Below, piece after piece: positions 33,331-42,605 of a stretch of DNA of 45,403 bases. This stretch comes from [Clostridium] ultunense DSM 10521 (lineage in GTDB: Bacteria; Bacillota; Clostridia; Tissierellales; Tepidimicrobiaceae). The stretch lies in contig NZ_AZSU01000006.1 of NCBI RefSeq assembly GCF_000511955.1, positions 138,373-183,775 of the forward strand, given 5' to 3'. The notes under the pieces are model-generated. The model ran no database searches. It saw only the letters and a list, made by a program, of their open reading frames with translations, and had not been told where the DNA came from. How positions within the stretch are numbered: the first letter of the stretch is position 1; the number at the start of each line of letters is the position of its first letter. A program made the position numbers and the translations under genes.

Positions 33331-35140
33331 ACGTAGAAGAAGGGGATTGCCAGGTATTGCTGGTGGAAGGCATGCCATTATGCCTATTAAAAAACCAAAA
33401 GATATGAAAGACACTTTAAAAAGACTTTGGGAATTTTTTCAGGAAGAGAAAAGACAGTTAACAATAATATTTTTATTAATTCTAATATCTGTAGGATTAA
33501 CCCTACTAACCCCTTTTCTAATAGGTAAGGCTGTAGACACAATAGCTCCTGGTCCATATCTTGTAGAATTTAAAGATTTAAAATTCTATGCTCTAATTTT
33601 ATTATTTGTATATATATCTAGTAATGGACTTGTATTTTTGCAGGAATATATGGTTTCCGGAATTTCCCAAAGTGTAGTCCACAAGATAAGAGAAGGATTA
33701 TATGAGAAACTTCAATCTTTGCCAATTATATTTTTTGATGCCAATACCCACGGAGAAATAATGAGTAGATTATCTAACGATGTTGATAATATAAGCATTA
33801 CCATATCCCAATCTACTGTACAACTTATGACTTCAGTAGTAAATATACTAGGTTCTCTAGCCATGATGATATATTTGAGCAGACTAATGACTTTAGCCAG
33901 CCTAATAACTGTACCAATGGTATTTTTATTAACTAAGATTATAGCTAAAAGAACAAAGGTTTTATTTGTAGAGCAGCAGAGAGTTTTAGGTAAGCTAAAT
34001 GGCCATATAGAAGAATCTATATCTGGGATACATGTAGTAAAGGCTTTTAATAATGAAAATACAGTCATAGAACAGTTTAAGGAACAAAATAATCAATTAA
34101 GGGATGTAGGTGTTAAAGCACAGATCTGGTCAGGGTTTCTTATGCCCTTAATGAATGTTATAAGCAATTTTGGATTTGCAGTAATTTCAATATTTGGTGG
34201 AACTTTAGCTGCTAAGGGAATAATTTCTGTAGGTGTAATAGCTAGTTTCATATCCTACTCAAAACAGTTTACACGACCTCTAAATGAACTGGCAAGTACT
34301 TTTAATACTTTGCAATCAGGTATAGCAGGGGCTGAAAGGGTTTTTGAAATACTTGATGAGGAAGAAGAAAGGAAGGATAAGGATAATGCAATTGAAATAG
34401 AAGAAATCAAAGGAGATGTTGAGTTCAAAAATGTATCCTTTGAGTATAAGAAGGGTGAAAAAGTATTAAATAACATATCTTTAAAAATAGATTCGGGAAC
34501 CAATGTGGCTTTAGTAGGACCTACTGGGGCTGGTAAGACTACCATAGTAAATTTACTCTCTGGATTTTATGAAATTCCTAGTGGAGAGATATTAATAGAT
34601 GGAATAAATATACAAGATTATAAAAAGGATAGTCTACGAAGGATATTTGGTATGGTTTTACAAGATACTTATCTTTTTTCGGGGACTATAAAGGACAACA
34701 TTAGATATGGTAGATTAGATGCTACAGATGAAGAAATAAAAGAAGCTGCTAAAATGAGTAGAGCTAGTGAATTTATAGAAAGGCTTCCCAAGGGTTACAG
34801 TACCCTTCTTATAGAAGGAGGAGTGAATTTAAGTCAAGGGCAGAGACAATTATTAGCCATATCAAGAGCTATATTAGCTGATCCCTCTATATTAATATTA
34901 GATGAAGCCACCTCTAGTGTAGATACTAGAACTGAACTTAAAATACAAGAGGCTATGATAGGTCTAATGAAGGGGCGAACCACCTTCATAATTGCCCATA
35001 GACTATCAACTATTAGAGATGCAGACATAATTATGGTAATAAATAATGGACAAATAGTAGAGAAAGGTAACCATACTCAGCTCATAGAAAGAAAAGGAGC
35101 TTATTATAATCTCTATAGAAGCCAGTTTATGAATATATAA
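33314..35140 (+). CDS. heterodimeric ABC exporter subunit B1 (canonical Walker B)
   Basis: This 608-residue partner of the preceding protein starts at TTG 33314 with the strong AAAGGGGG site. The open frame extends 5' only as an overlap. A basic N-terminal tail (PRRRRRGLPG) precedes six transmembrane helices and an ABC domain: Walker A GPTGAGKTT near residue 402, Walker B ILILDEATSSVD with catalytic Glu, and a variant signature LSQGQRQL (Gly to Gln). Variant signature and canonical Walker B complement the opposite features of subunit A1, so one composite ATP site is active. Confidence 0.9.
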   Translation: MTLDPRRRRRGLPGIAGGRHAIMPIKKPKDMKDTLKRLWEFFQEEKRQLTIIFLLILISVGLTLLTPFLIGKAVDTIAPGPYLVEFKDLKFYALILLFVYISSNGLVFLQEYMVSGISQSVVHKIREGLYEKLQSLPIIFFDANTHGEIMSRLSNDVDNISITISQSTVQLMTSVVNILGSLAMMIYLSRLMTLASLITVPMVFLLTKIIAKRTKVLFVEQQRVLGKLNGHIEESISGIHVVKAFNNENTVIEQFKEQNNQLRDVGVKAQIWSGFLMPLMNVISNFGFAVISIFGGTLAAKGIISVGVIASFISYSKQFTRPLNELASTFNTLQSGIAGAERVFEILDEEEERKDKDNAIEIEEIKGDVEFKNVSFEYKKGEKVLNNISLKIDSGTNVALVGPTGAGKTTIVNLLSGFYEIPSGEILIDGINIQDYKKDSLRRIFGMVLQDTYLFSGTIKDNIRYGRLDATDEEIKEAAKMSRASEFIERLPKGYSTLLIEGGVNLSQGQRQLLAISRAILADPSILILDEATSSVDTRTELKIQEAMIGLMKGRTTFIIAHRLSTIRDADIIMVINNGQIVEKGNHTQLIERKGAYYNLYRSQFMNI

Positions 35141-35197
35141 GTGGGTATGGTATAATGTTGGAAATAGCATAAGAAACTAATAGAAGTTTTTAGAATT

Positions 35198-35236
35198 CCT
35201 CCTTTGGGTACTATATAATAGAAGCCTAAAGGAGGG
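35198..35236 (+). promoter_or_regulatory. RBS-pairing hairpin and promoter before the chromate-transporter-like gene
   Basis: CCTCCTTTGGG (35198-35208) can pair with CCTAAAGGAGG (35225-35235), which is the ribosome-binding site of the next gene, giving an 11-bp stem with one G-U pair. The loop contains TATAAT (35214-35219). Either the hairpin hides the RBS on read-through transcripts from the ABC genes while a local promoter makes an open mRNA, or the palindrome is an operator. Confidence 0.4.
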
Positions 35237-35241
35237 ATATT

Positions 35242-36363
35242 TTGAAAGAAATCAATTATAATAGTTTAAGTATAAGGGAAAAGGTGGAAAGGCAAAAGGA
35301 GATAATTAAAGTATTTTTGAGATTAGGCTTCTTTGCTTTTGGTGGACCGGCAGCTCATATTGCCATGATGGAAGAAGAAATAATAAATAAAAGAAAATGG
35401 ATTAACCATGATAAATTTATGGATTTAATTGGAGCTACTAATTTAATCCCCGGTCCTAACTCAACAGAAATTGCTATTTTCATAGGACATCATAGGGGAG
35501 GAATACTAGGTTTATTTTTAGCTGGTATATCCTTCATTATACCTGCCATGGGAATTACCTTATTATTTGCGATAGCTTATGTAAAATATGGGAGTATACC
35601 TCAAGTGGAGTCCTTGTTTTATGGAATGAAATCTGTAATTATAGCTATAATACTACAAGCTTTACTTAGATTAGGGAAATCCGTTATTAAAAACAAACTA
35701 TATCTAGTATTTGGATTAATTATAACTGGTTTATCTCTTCTTGGGATTAGAGAGATACCACTATTATTAATGTCTGGCTTAGTTATTATGGTTATATTAA
35801 ATAGAGAGAATATATATAATAAATTTTTTAGTTTTTCTATTATGCCACTTTCTTTAATTTTCTTAACTTTTTTAAAAATAGGAGCAGTTCTTTATGGAAG
35901 TGGTTATGTGTTGTTGGCTTTCTTGGAGGCGGAGTTTATAAAAAAGGTAGGAGTCCTTACTAACCAACAGTTGATAGATGCCGTAGCGGTGGGACAATTT
36001 ACACCAGGGCCTGTCTTTACTACAGCTACCTTTATCGGATATTTACTAGGGAATACTTTAGGTGCAGTATTAGCTACTATAGGAATATTTATACCTTCCT
36101 TTTTACTGGTCATAATAATAAACCCTATTATACCTAGATTGAGAAAATCTATTTGGGTTTCGTCTATGTTAGATGGGATAAATATAGCCTCTTTATCATT
36201 GATGGCAGTCGTAACATTTAAATTAGGTATTGCCTCATTAATAGATGGGTTAAGCATATTCATATTTGCTATTTCTTTATTTGCCATAATGAAATATAAA
36301 ATCAGTTCATTTTGGCTGATTATAGGGGGTAGTATTATTGGATGGATAAGCAGTTTAATATAA
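35242..36363 (+). CDS. chromate-transporter (CHR) family membrane protein
   Basis: This 373-residue protein has two homologous CHR halves, about ten helices. The first half holds FLRLGFFAFGGPAAHIAMME and the NLIPGPNSTEIAIFIG motif; the second the matching FLKIGAVLYGSGYVLLAFLE and VAVGQFTPGPVFTTATFIGYLLG. The TTG start follows AAAGGAGGG. The family exports chromate or related oxyanions; the substrate in anaerobes is often unclear. It sits between two ABC exporter pairs. Given the oxyanion theme of the window, tungstate or molybdate-related transport is conceivable but unsupported. Confidence 0.85.
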   Translation: MKEINYNSLSIREKVERQKEIIKVFLRLGFFAFGGPAAHIAMMEEEIINKRKWINHDKFMDLIGATNLIPGPNSTEIAIFIGHHRGGILGLFLAGISFIIPAMGITLLFAIAYVKYGSIPQVESLFYGMKSVIIAIILQALLRLGKSVIKNKLYLVFGLIITGLSLLGIREIPLLLMSGLVIMVILNRENIYNKFFSFSIMPLSLIFLTFLKIGAVLYGSGYVLLAFLEAEFIKKVGVLTNQQLIDAVAVGQFTPGPVFTTATFIGYLLGNTLGAVLATIGIFIPSFLLVIIINPIIPRLRKSIWVSSMLDGINIASLSLMAVVTFKLGIASLIDGLSIFIFAISLFAIMKYKISSFWLIIGGSIIGWISSLI

Positions 36364-36386
36364 TTTGATAGAATAGTTAGAATAAT

Positions 36387-36448
36387 CTCATTTACTGTAG
36401 CGGTGATATTGAAAAGATAATACTTAGAAGATTATCTATGCAAATGAG
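36387..36448. repeat. nested inverted repeats before the second exporter pair
   Basis: An outer repeat CTCATTT (36387-36393) with AAATGAG (36442-36448) encloses an inner repeat AGATAAT (36415-36421) with ATTATCT (36431-36437). There is no T tract, so this is more likely a leader structure or operator than a terminator. The region 36364-36496 has no gene apart from a 14-codon frame. Confidence 0.35.
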
Positions 36449-36496
36449 GGATAACCTTATTAATGCAAATAATGAAAATTAATATAGGAGGAAAAA

Positions 36497-38716
36497 ATGT
36501 TAAAGATATTAAAAGAACTCAAGCCATTTACCATACTAATATTTATCATAATAGGGTTACTCTTTCTTCAAGCAATGACAGAACTAGCCCTACCTGATTA
36601 TATGTCCAATATAGTTAATGTAGGCATACAACAGAGTGGAATTGAAAATGCAGTTCCTAAAGTGATAAAAGAAGAGGGTATGGCTAAAATAAAAATATTT
36701 TTAGACGAAAATCAAAAGAATTTTATAGATGAGAGCTATAAATTAATAGGTAAGGAAAATTTAACAGATGAAGAATATAATAAGTATTTCAATGAATATC
36801 CAGCTTTAGAAGAAGAAAATCTATATATTTTAAATACTTCTTCTAAAGAAGATATTGAATATATAGATTCTTTTTTAGGTAAATTTATGTTTATTGTATT
36901 AAATATAGAAAAAGGTGCATCCCAAGGAATCATACCAAATCTTCCAGAAGGAACAGACCCTTTTATAGCCTTTAATAATTTATCTAAAGACCAAATTGAT
37001 TTAGTAAAAAACAAAATTGATGAGGAATTTAAAAATATACCAGATAGTATGATAGAACAATCTGCTATAAATTATATAAAATCCCAATATGAATCTATTG
37101 GTGTTAATATTGGCAAAACTCAATCCAACTATATTTTATATACAGGAGGAATAATGCTGCTTATTGCACTGCTAAGTATGGCAGCGTCTATACTTGTAGG
37201 ATTTTTATCTGCCAGAGTTTCAGCTTCCTTTGGAAGAAATTTGAGAGATAAAGTATTTATAAAGGTTACTTCATTTTCAAATGCAGAATTTGACAAATTC
37301 TCCACAGCTTCTTTAATTACAAGAAGTACAAATGATATACAACAAATACAAATGTTTATAGTTATGCTTTTAAGAATGGTGTTTTATGCTCCTATTTTAG
37401 GAGTAGGTGGAGTTATAAGGGCTTTAGACACCAATGTTTCTATGGCATGGATAGTCGGTGTAGGTGTGATAGCAATACTAACTCTCGTTATAGTACTATT
37501 TTCTATAGCTACACCTAAATTTAAGAGGGTACAAAGACTTGTTGATAAAGTTAATCTTGTAATGAGAGAGGCCCTTAATGGAATGATGGTTATAAGGGCT
37601 TTTAATACTCAAAAATTTGAAGAGAAAAAATTTGATAAAGCCAATAGGGATTTAACTAAAACTAATCTATTTGTATCTAGGTTAATGGTTACAATGATGC
37701 CCACTATGATGTTGATTATGAATGGTATTACATTACTTATAGTTTGGATAGGAGCTCATGAAATAGACAAAGGCTTTATCCAGGTTGGGGATATGATGGC
37801 CTTTATGCAATACGCTATGCAGATAATTATGTCCTTTCTCATTATTTCAATGATTTCCATAATACTTCCTAGAGCTTCTGTATCAGCCCAAAGGATAGTG
37901 GAAGTTTTAGATGCAGGTGTGACAATTAAGGATACAGAAACAGCTAAGGAATATAAGAAGAGTGGAAAAGGATTATTAAAATTTAAAAATGTTAGCTTTA
38001 AATACCCTGGAGCAGAAGAATATGTTCTTGAAGACATATCATTTACTGCAAGGCCAGGAGAAACTACTGCTTTCATTGGAAGTACAGGAAGTGGAAAATC
38101 TACTCTTATTAATTTAATACCTAGATTTTATGATGTTACGGAAGGACAAATTACCCTTGATGGAATAGATATAAGGGATATAAAACTTCACGATTTAAGG
38201 GAGAAAATTGGATATGTGCCTCAAAAGAGTGTATTATTTTCAGGAAATATTGAAAGCAATCTAAGGTATGGAAAGAATTTTGATGCTAAGGATGAAGATA
38301 TAATAAAGGCTATAGAAATAGCTCAAGCAAAGGGGTTTGTAGAAGAGAAAGAGAAAGGAATTTTATCTGAAATATCCCAAGGAGGTACTAATGTTTCGGG
38401 AGGACAGAGACAAAGGCTTTCTATTGCTAGGGCATTGGTTAAAAAACCAGAGGTATTTATATTTGATGACAGTTTTTCAGCTCTGGATTTTAAAACTGAT
38501 GCAGCTTTAAGAAGGGCTATGAATAAAGAAATAGAGGGTAGGACGGTGCTTATAGTAGCTCAAAGGATTAATACTATAAAGAATGCTGAGAAGATTATCG
38601 TTTTAGATAGAGGAAGGATAGTAGGCATGGGTACCCATAAGGAACTTCTAGAGAATTCTGATGTTTATAGACAAATTGCCCTATCACAACTATCAGAGGA
38701 GGAACTTGCAATATGA
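36497..38716 (+). CDS. heterodimeric ABC exporter subunit A2 with large external insert
   Basis: This 739-residue half-transporter is about 150 residues longer than its counterpart A1, because a hydrophilic insert (about residues 45-210) lies between the first and second transmembrane helices, on the outer face. The ABC domain has Walker A GSTGSGKST near 528, signature VSGGQRQR and degenerate Walker B VFIFDDSFSALD. AGGAGG precedes the ATG. It overlaps the next gene by 4 nt. BmrD-like exporters carry a shorter insert at this place; the length here is notable. Confidence 0.9.
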   Translation: MLKILKELKPFTILIFIIIGLLFLQAMTELALPDYMSNIVNVGIQQSGIENAVPKVIKEEGMAKIKIFLDENQKNFIDESYKLIGKENLTDEEYNKYFNEYPALEEENLYILNTSSKEDIEYIDSFLGKFMFIVLNIEKGASQGIIPNLPEGTDPFIAFNNLSKDQIDLVKNKIDEEFKNIPDSMIEQSAINYIKSQYESIGVNIGKTQSNYILYTGGIMLLIALLSMAASILVGFLSARVSASFGRNLRDKVFIKVTSFSNAEFDKFSTASLITRSTNDIQQIQMFIVMLLRMVFYAPILGVGGVIRALDTNVSMAWIVGVGVIAILTLVIVLFSIATPKFKRVQRLVDKVNLVMREALNGMMVIRAFNTQKFEEKKFDKANRDLTKTNLFVSRLMVTMMPTMMLIMNGITLLIVWIGAHEIDKGFIQVGDMMAFMQYAMQIIMSFLIISMISIILPRASVSAQRIVEVLDAGVTIKDTETAKEYKKSGKGLLKFKNVSFKYPGAEEYVLEDISFTARPGETTAFIGSTGSGKSTLINLIPRFYDVTEGQITLDGIDIRDIKLHDLREKIGYVPQKSVLFSGNIESNLRYGKNFDAKDEDIIKAIEIAQAKGFVEEKEKGILSEISQGGTNVSGGQRQRLSIARALVKKPEVFIFDDSFSALDFKTDAALRRAMNKEIEGRTVLIVAQRINTIKNAEKIIVLDRGRIVGMGTHKELLENSDVYRQIALSQLSEEELAI

Positions 38717-40569
38717 GTGAAAGAAAGATTCAAGATCATAGAAGAGGACCTAAGGGTCCTATGAGAGGGATGGGAAGGTTTGATAAACCTAAAAATTTTA
38801 GAGAAACTTTTAGGAAACTTCTCAATTATTTAAGACCCTATAGAATAAAACTTATTGTAGTAATAGTCTTTGCAATAGGAAGCGCAGCCTTTTCAATAGT
38901 AGGTCCTAAAATACTTGGTAAAGGGACTACCAAGATATTTGAAGGTCTTGTAGGAAAGGTATCTGGCATTCCCGGCTCTGGTATAGATTTTCAATATATA
39001 GGAAATATTATTTCAATCCTTATAGGACTTTATTTAATCAGTGCTTTATTTTCCTATATTCAGGGATTCATAGTTACTGGAGTAGCCCAAAGGATATCCT
39101 ATAATTTAAGAAAGGAAATATCCAAGAAAATAAACAGGCTGCCCCTTAAATATTTTGACACAAATACTCACGGTGATGTATTATCTAGGGTTACCAATGA
39201 TGTGGATACGGTAAGTCAAACATTAAACCAAAGTATGAGTCAGATTATAACCTCTGCTACCACTTTAATAGGGGTACTTATTATGATGATATCTATAAGT
39301 ATCAGAATGACTATTGCAGCCCTTTTGATATTACCTATTTCAATGTTCTTAGTTTTAAGTATAGTTAAAAGATCCCAAAAATACTTTAAAGTTCAGCAAG
39401 AATCATTAGGACGGGTAAATGGTCATATAGAGGAAGTATACGGTGGGCATAATATAATGAAGGCCTTTAATGCAGAGGAAACAGAAATTGAAGAATTTAG
39501 AGGGATCAATGGAGATCTTTATAATTCAGCTTGGAAGGCTCAATTCTTATCAGGGATGATGCATCCTATTATGATGTTTATAGGTAATCTGGGTTATGTT
39601 GTAGTATCTATTCTTGGAGGATGGCTTGCCATTAGGGGGGCTATAGAAGTAGGGGATATTCTTTCTTTTATTCAATATATAAGGAGCTTTACTCAACCTA
39701 TAGCTCAAGTAGCCCAAATAAGTAATGTACTACAATCTACTGTGGCTGCAGCTGAGAGGGTATTTGAATTTTTAGAAGAAGATGAAGAAATTGAAGAGAG
39801 CGAAACTCCCGTAAAATTGAAGAACATAGAGGGAAGGGTTAAATTTGAAAATGTGATATTTGGATATGATGAAGATAAAATAATCATTAAGAATTTTTCT
39901 GCTAATATTGAACCAGGTCAGAAGGTTGCAATAGTTGGACCTACAGGGGCAGGAAAAACTACAATAGTTAAACTTCTCATGCGCTTCTATGAATTAAATG
40001 AAGGTAGAATATTAGTTGATGGACAGGATATAAAGGATTTTACTAGAGAAGATTTAAGAAATAATTTTGGAATGGTTTTACAGGATACATGGCTTTTTTC
40101 TGGTACTATAATGGAGAATATTAGGTATGGAAGATTAGATGCAACAGATGATGAGGTTATAAATGCAGCAAAACTAGCCTATGCTCATAGGTTTATTCAA
40201 ACCTTACCAAATGGATATAATATGGTAATAAATGAAGAGGCAGACAATATATCTCAAGGACAAAAACAATTACTAACCATTGCTAGGGCTATTCTCTCAG
40301 ACCCTAAAATATTAATATTAGATGAAGCCACATCCTCTGTAGATACAAGGACGGAAATACTCATACAAAAAGCTATGGAAAACTTAATGAAAGGAAGAAC
40401 CTCCTTTGTAATCGCCCATAGGCTTTCGACTATAAGAGATGCAGATTTAATCCTTGTGATGAGGGATGGAGATATAATAGAACAAGGTAACCATAAAGAA
40501 CTTTTAGATAAAAATGGATTCTATGCAGAACTTTATAATAGCCAGTTTGAAGAACCGGAAGCATCTTAA
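38713..40569 (+). CDS. heterodimeric ABC exporter subunit B2
   Basis: This 618-residue partner of A2 has ATGA overlap with it. A basic N-terminus precedes six transmembrane helices and the ABC domain (Walker A GPTGAGKTT near residue 409, variant signature ISQGQKQL, Walker B ILILDEATSSVD with catalytic Glu, H-loop AHRLST). It is closely similar to subunit B1 (33314-35140), indicating that the two exporter pairs arose by duplication around the chromate-transporter gene. Substrate unknown. Confidence 0.9.
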   Translation: MSERKIQDHRRGPKGPMRGMGRFDKPKNFRETFRKLLNYLRPYRIKLIVVIVFAIGSAAFSIVGPKILGKGTTKIFEGLVGKVSGIPGSGIDFQYIGNIISILIGLYLISALFSYIQGFIVTGVAQRISYNLRKEISKKINRLPLKYFDTNTHGDVLSRVTNDVDTVSQTLNQSMSQIITSATTLIGVLIMMISISIRMTIAALLILPISMFLVLSIVKRSQKYFKVQQESLGRVNGHIEEVYGGHNIMKAFNAEETEIEEFRGINGDLYNSAWKAQFLSGMMHPIMMFIGNLGYVVVSILGGWLAIRGAIEVGDILSFIQYIRSFTQPIAQVAQISNVLQSTVAAAERVFEFLEEDEEIEESETPVKLKNIEGRVKFENVIFGYDEDKIIIKNFSANIEPGQKVAIVGPTGAGKTTIVKLLMRFYELNEGRILVDGQDIKDFTREDLRNNFGMVLQDTWLFSGTIMENIRYGRLDATDDEVINAAKLAYAHRFIQTLPNGYNMVINEEADNISQGQKQLLTIARAILSDPKILILDEATSSVDTRTEILIQKAMENLMKGRTSFVIAHRLSTIRDADLILVMRDGDIIEQGNHKELLDKNGFYAELYNSQFEEPEAS

Positions 40570-40577
40570 AACACTAG

Positions 40578-40612
40578 AGTTGGTAACGATTGTTACCGAC
40601 TTTTTTGTTATT
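40578..40612 (+). terminator. terminator of the second exporter pair
   Basis: AGTTGGTAAC (40578-40587) pairs with GTTACCGACT (40592-40601) around GATT, with one U-G pair, followed by TTTTT. Confidence 0.85.
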
Positions 40613-40665
40613 TAAGACTATAATAAATATATTAGTAACGGCATCTATATAAGGAGGAATTGATA

Positions 40666-41892
40666 GTGAATAAATATTTTAATATAAAAGATAAAGTTTA
40701 TGATATAACGGAAAAATATCCAGAAACCATAGATGTATTTGTTACCCATGGTTTTACTCAATTAGCCAATGAAAAGATGAGAAAACTAATGGGAAAAACT
40801 ATTTCATTAGAAATGGCATTGAAAAGTAAAAGGGTTAATGTAGATTTATTTACTGAAAAATTAATAGAGGTAATTGAACAGAATAGAAACTTCATAGATG
40901 AAACTTTAACTTTAGAAAATAAAAAAGAAGAGGCTGATGTAAAAATAGATGGAGTCCTTCCCTGCCCTGTAAGGATACCTTTAATGGATGCCTTTAACGA
41001 ATGGATGGAAGAGGAAGGAAGTAAATTAGGTATGACTGTAGATTATGAATTAAAAGCAGCTTCAGCAGGAGTAGATTGGTTGAAAGAAGAAATAGAAAAA
41101 GCAGAAACAGAAAAAGAATTATCAGATTTATTCATATCTGCAGGATTCGATCTATTCTTTGAAAACAGATTAATGGGGAAATTCAAATCTAAAGGAACCT
41201 TTGAAGATATAACAGGATTTGAACAATTAAATGAAGATTTCCAAAATGAAGATATAAATTTACAAGATCCAGATAAAGAGTATTCCATTATAGGAGTAGT
41301 TCCTGCAGTATTTCTAGTAAATATGGAAGAATTAAAAGATCAAAAGGCTCCTACGAGTTGGGAAGATATATTAAAACCGGAATTTGAGAATAGAGTAAGT
41401 TTGCCAATTGGAGATTTTGATTTATTTAATGCTATTTTATTAAATATATATAAAAGATATGGAGAAGATGGAATAAAAAAATTAGGGAAATCCTTGTCTA
41501 AAGGGATGCATCCTTCAGAAATGGTAAAATCCCATATGAAAATAGAAAGATCAGCAATTACCATAATGCCTTATTTCTTTACTAAGATGACTAAAAAAGA
41601 TGGACCTATGAAGGCAATTTGGCCAAAGGATGGTGCTATTGTAAGTCCTATATTTTTATTATCAAAAAGATCTAAAAAAGATAAATTGAAACCCTTTGTA
41701 AATCTATTTGCTTCCAAGGAAGTAGGAGAAATTCTATCTCACAATGGAAGATTTCCAAGTACTAACCCAGAAGTAGACAATCAGATACCAAAGGATCAAA
41801 AATACATGTGGCTCGGTTGGGATTATATAAAAGAAAATGATATTGGAAGATCAATCAAAGAATGCGAAAGAATATTTAATGAATCAATTTAG
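40666..41892 (+). CDS. cytoplasmic substrate-binding-like protein with DUF1858-type N-terminus
   Basis: This 408-residue protein starts at GTG 40666, 8 nt from AAGGAGG; the in-frame TTG at 40660 is too close. It has no signal peptide. Residues about 1-70 look like a DUF1858-type helical domain (DKVYDITEKYPETIDVFVTH, TISLEMALKSKRVNVDLF). After LPCPVR the rest is a type-2 periplasmic-binding fold like Fe(III) or polyamine binders (FISAGFDLFFENRLMG, APTSWEDILKPEFENRVSLP, GRFPSTNPEV). A binding protein without secretion signal implies cytoplasmic work. DUF1858-type domains are known companions of hybrid cluster proteins. It is followed by a GTPase, a permease-less ABC ATPase and hcp. Confidence 0.8.
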   Translation: MNKYFNIKDKVYDITEKYPETIDVFVTHGFTQLANEKMRKLMGKTISLEMALKSKRVNVDLFTEKLIEVIEQNRNFIDETLTLENKKEEADVKIDGVLPCPVRIPLMDAFNEWMEEEGSKLGMTVDYELKAASAGVDWLKEEIEKAETEKELSDLFISAGFDLFFENRLMGKFKSKGTFEDITGFEQLNEDFQNEDINLQDPDKEYSIIGVVPAVFLVNMEELKDQKAPTSWEDILKPEFENRVSLPIGDFDLFNAILLNIYKRYGEDGIKKLGKSLSKGMHPSEMVKSHMKIERSAITIMPYFFTKMTKKDGPMKAIWPKDGAIVSPIFLLSKRSKKDKLKPFVNLFASKEVGEILSHNGRFPSTNPEVDNQIPKDQKYMWLGWDYIKENDIGRSIKECERIFNESI

Positions 41893-41903
41893 GAGGAATA
41901 TAT

Positions 41904-42605
41904 ATGAATTTAGTTACGGTTTCAGGTCCTCCTTCATCAGGGAAGACCTCTATTATATTAAAAGTAATAGAAGCATTGAAACGAAGGGATATTACTGTAG
42001 GAGTAGTTAAATTTGATTGTCTCTATACAGATGATGATATTTTATATGAAAAAGCAGGTGTTCCTGTAAAAAAAGGTTTATCTGGTTCTCTCTGTCCAGA
42101 TCATTTCTTCGTATCCAATATTGAAGAGGTGATACATTGGGGAATAAAGGAAAATTTAGATCTTTTAATTACTGAATCTGCAGGATTATGTAATAGATGT
42201 TCGCCTTATATTAAAGATATAAGATCCATCTGTGTAATAGATAATCTATCCGGCATAAATACACCTAAAAAAATTGGACCTATGCTTAAATCGGCAGATA
42301 TTGTAGTTATTACTAAGGGGGATATAGTGTCCCAAGCGGAAAGGGAAGTTTTCTCCTCTAGAGTAAATTCTGTAAACCCAAGGGCTATGACTATGCATAT
42401 AAACGGATTAACTGGTCAAGGAGCCTTTGAACTTAGTACCTTACTATATGGAGAAGATGAAAATATAGAAACAGTTCAAGGAAAACAACTTAGGTTTCCT
42501 ATGCCTTCTGCTTTATGTTCTTATTGTTTAGGAGAAACTAGAATAGGAGAAGACTATCAAATGGGGAATGTAAGAAAGATAAAACTAGGTGATGAAGATG
42601 AATAA
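41904..42605 (+). CDS. HypB/CobW-like P-loop GTPase with CxxC motifs
   Basis: This 233-residue P-loop protein of the HypB/UreG/CobW (G3E-like) class has Walker A GPPSSGKTS (8-16), a switch-like LLITESAGLCNRC, a guanine-specificity-like ITKGD and the C-terminal FPMPSALCSYCLGETRIG. Cys-rich elements (SLCPDHF, LCNRC, LCSYC) could bind metal or an Fe-S cluster. G3E enzymes act in metal insertion for hydrogenase, urease, and cobalamin or nitrile enzymes. The ATG follows AGGAGGA, 11 nt after the binding-protein gene, and its end overlaps the ABC ATPase gene. It is likely a chaperone for a metallocofactor, with Hcp a candidate client. Confidence 0.8.
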   Translation: MNLVTVSGPPSSGKTSIILKVIEALKRRDITVGVVKFDCLYTDDDILYEKAGVPVKKGLSGSLCPDHFFVSNIEEVIHWGIKENLDLLITESAGLCNRCSPYIKDIRSICVIDNLSGINTPKKIGPMLKSADIVVITKGDIVSQAEREVFSSRVNSVNPRAMTMHINGLTGQGAFELSTLLYGEDENIETVQGKQLRFPMPSALCSYCLGETRIGEDYQMGNVRKIKLGDEDE

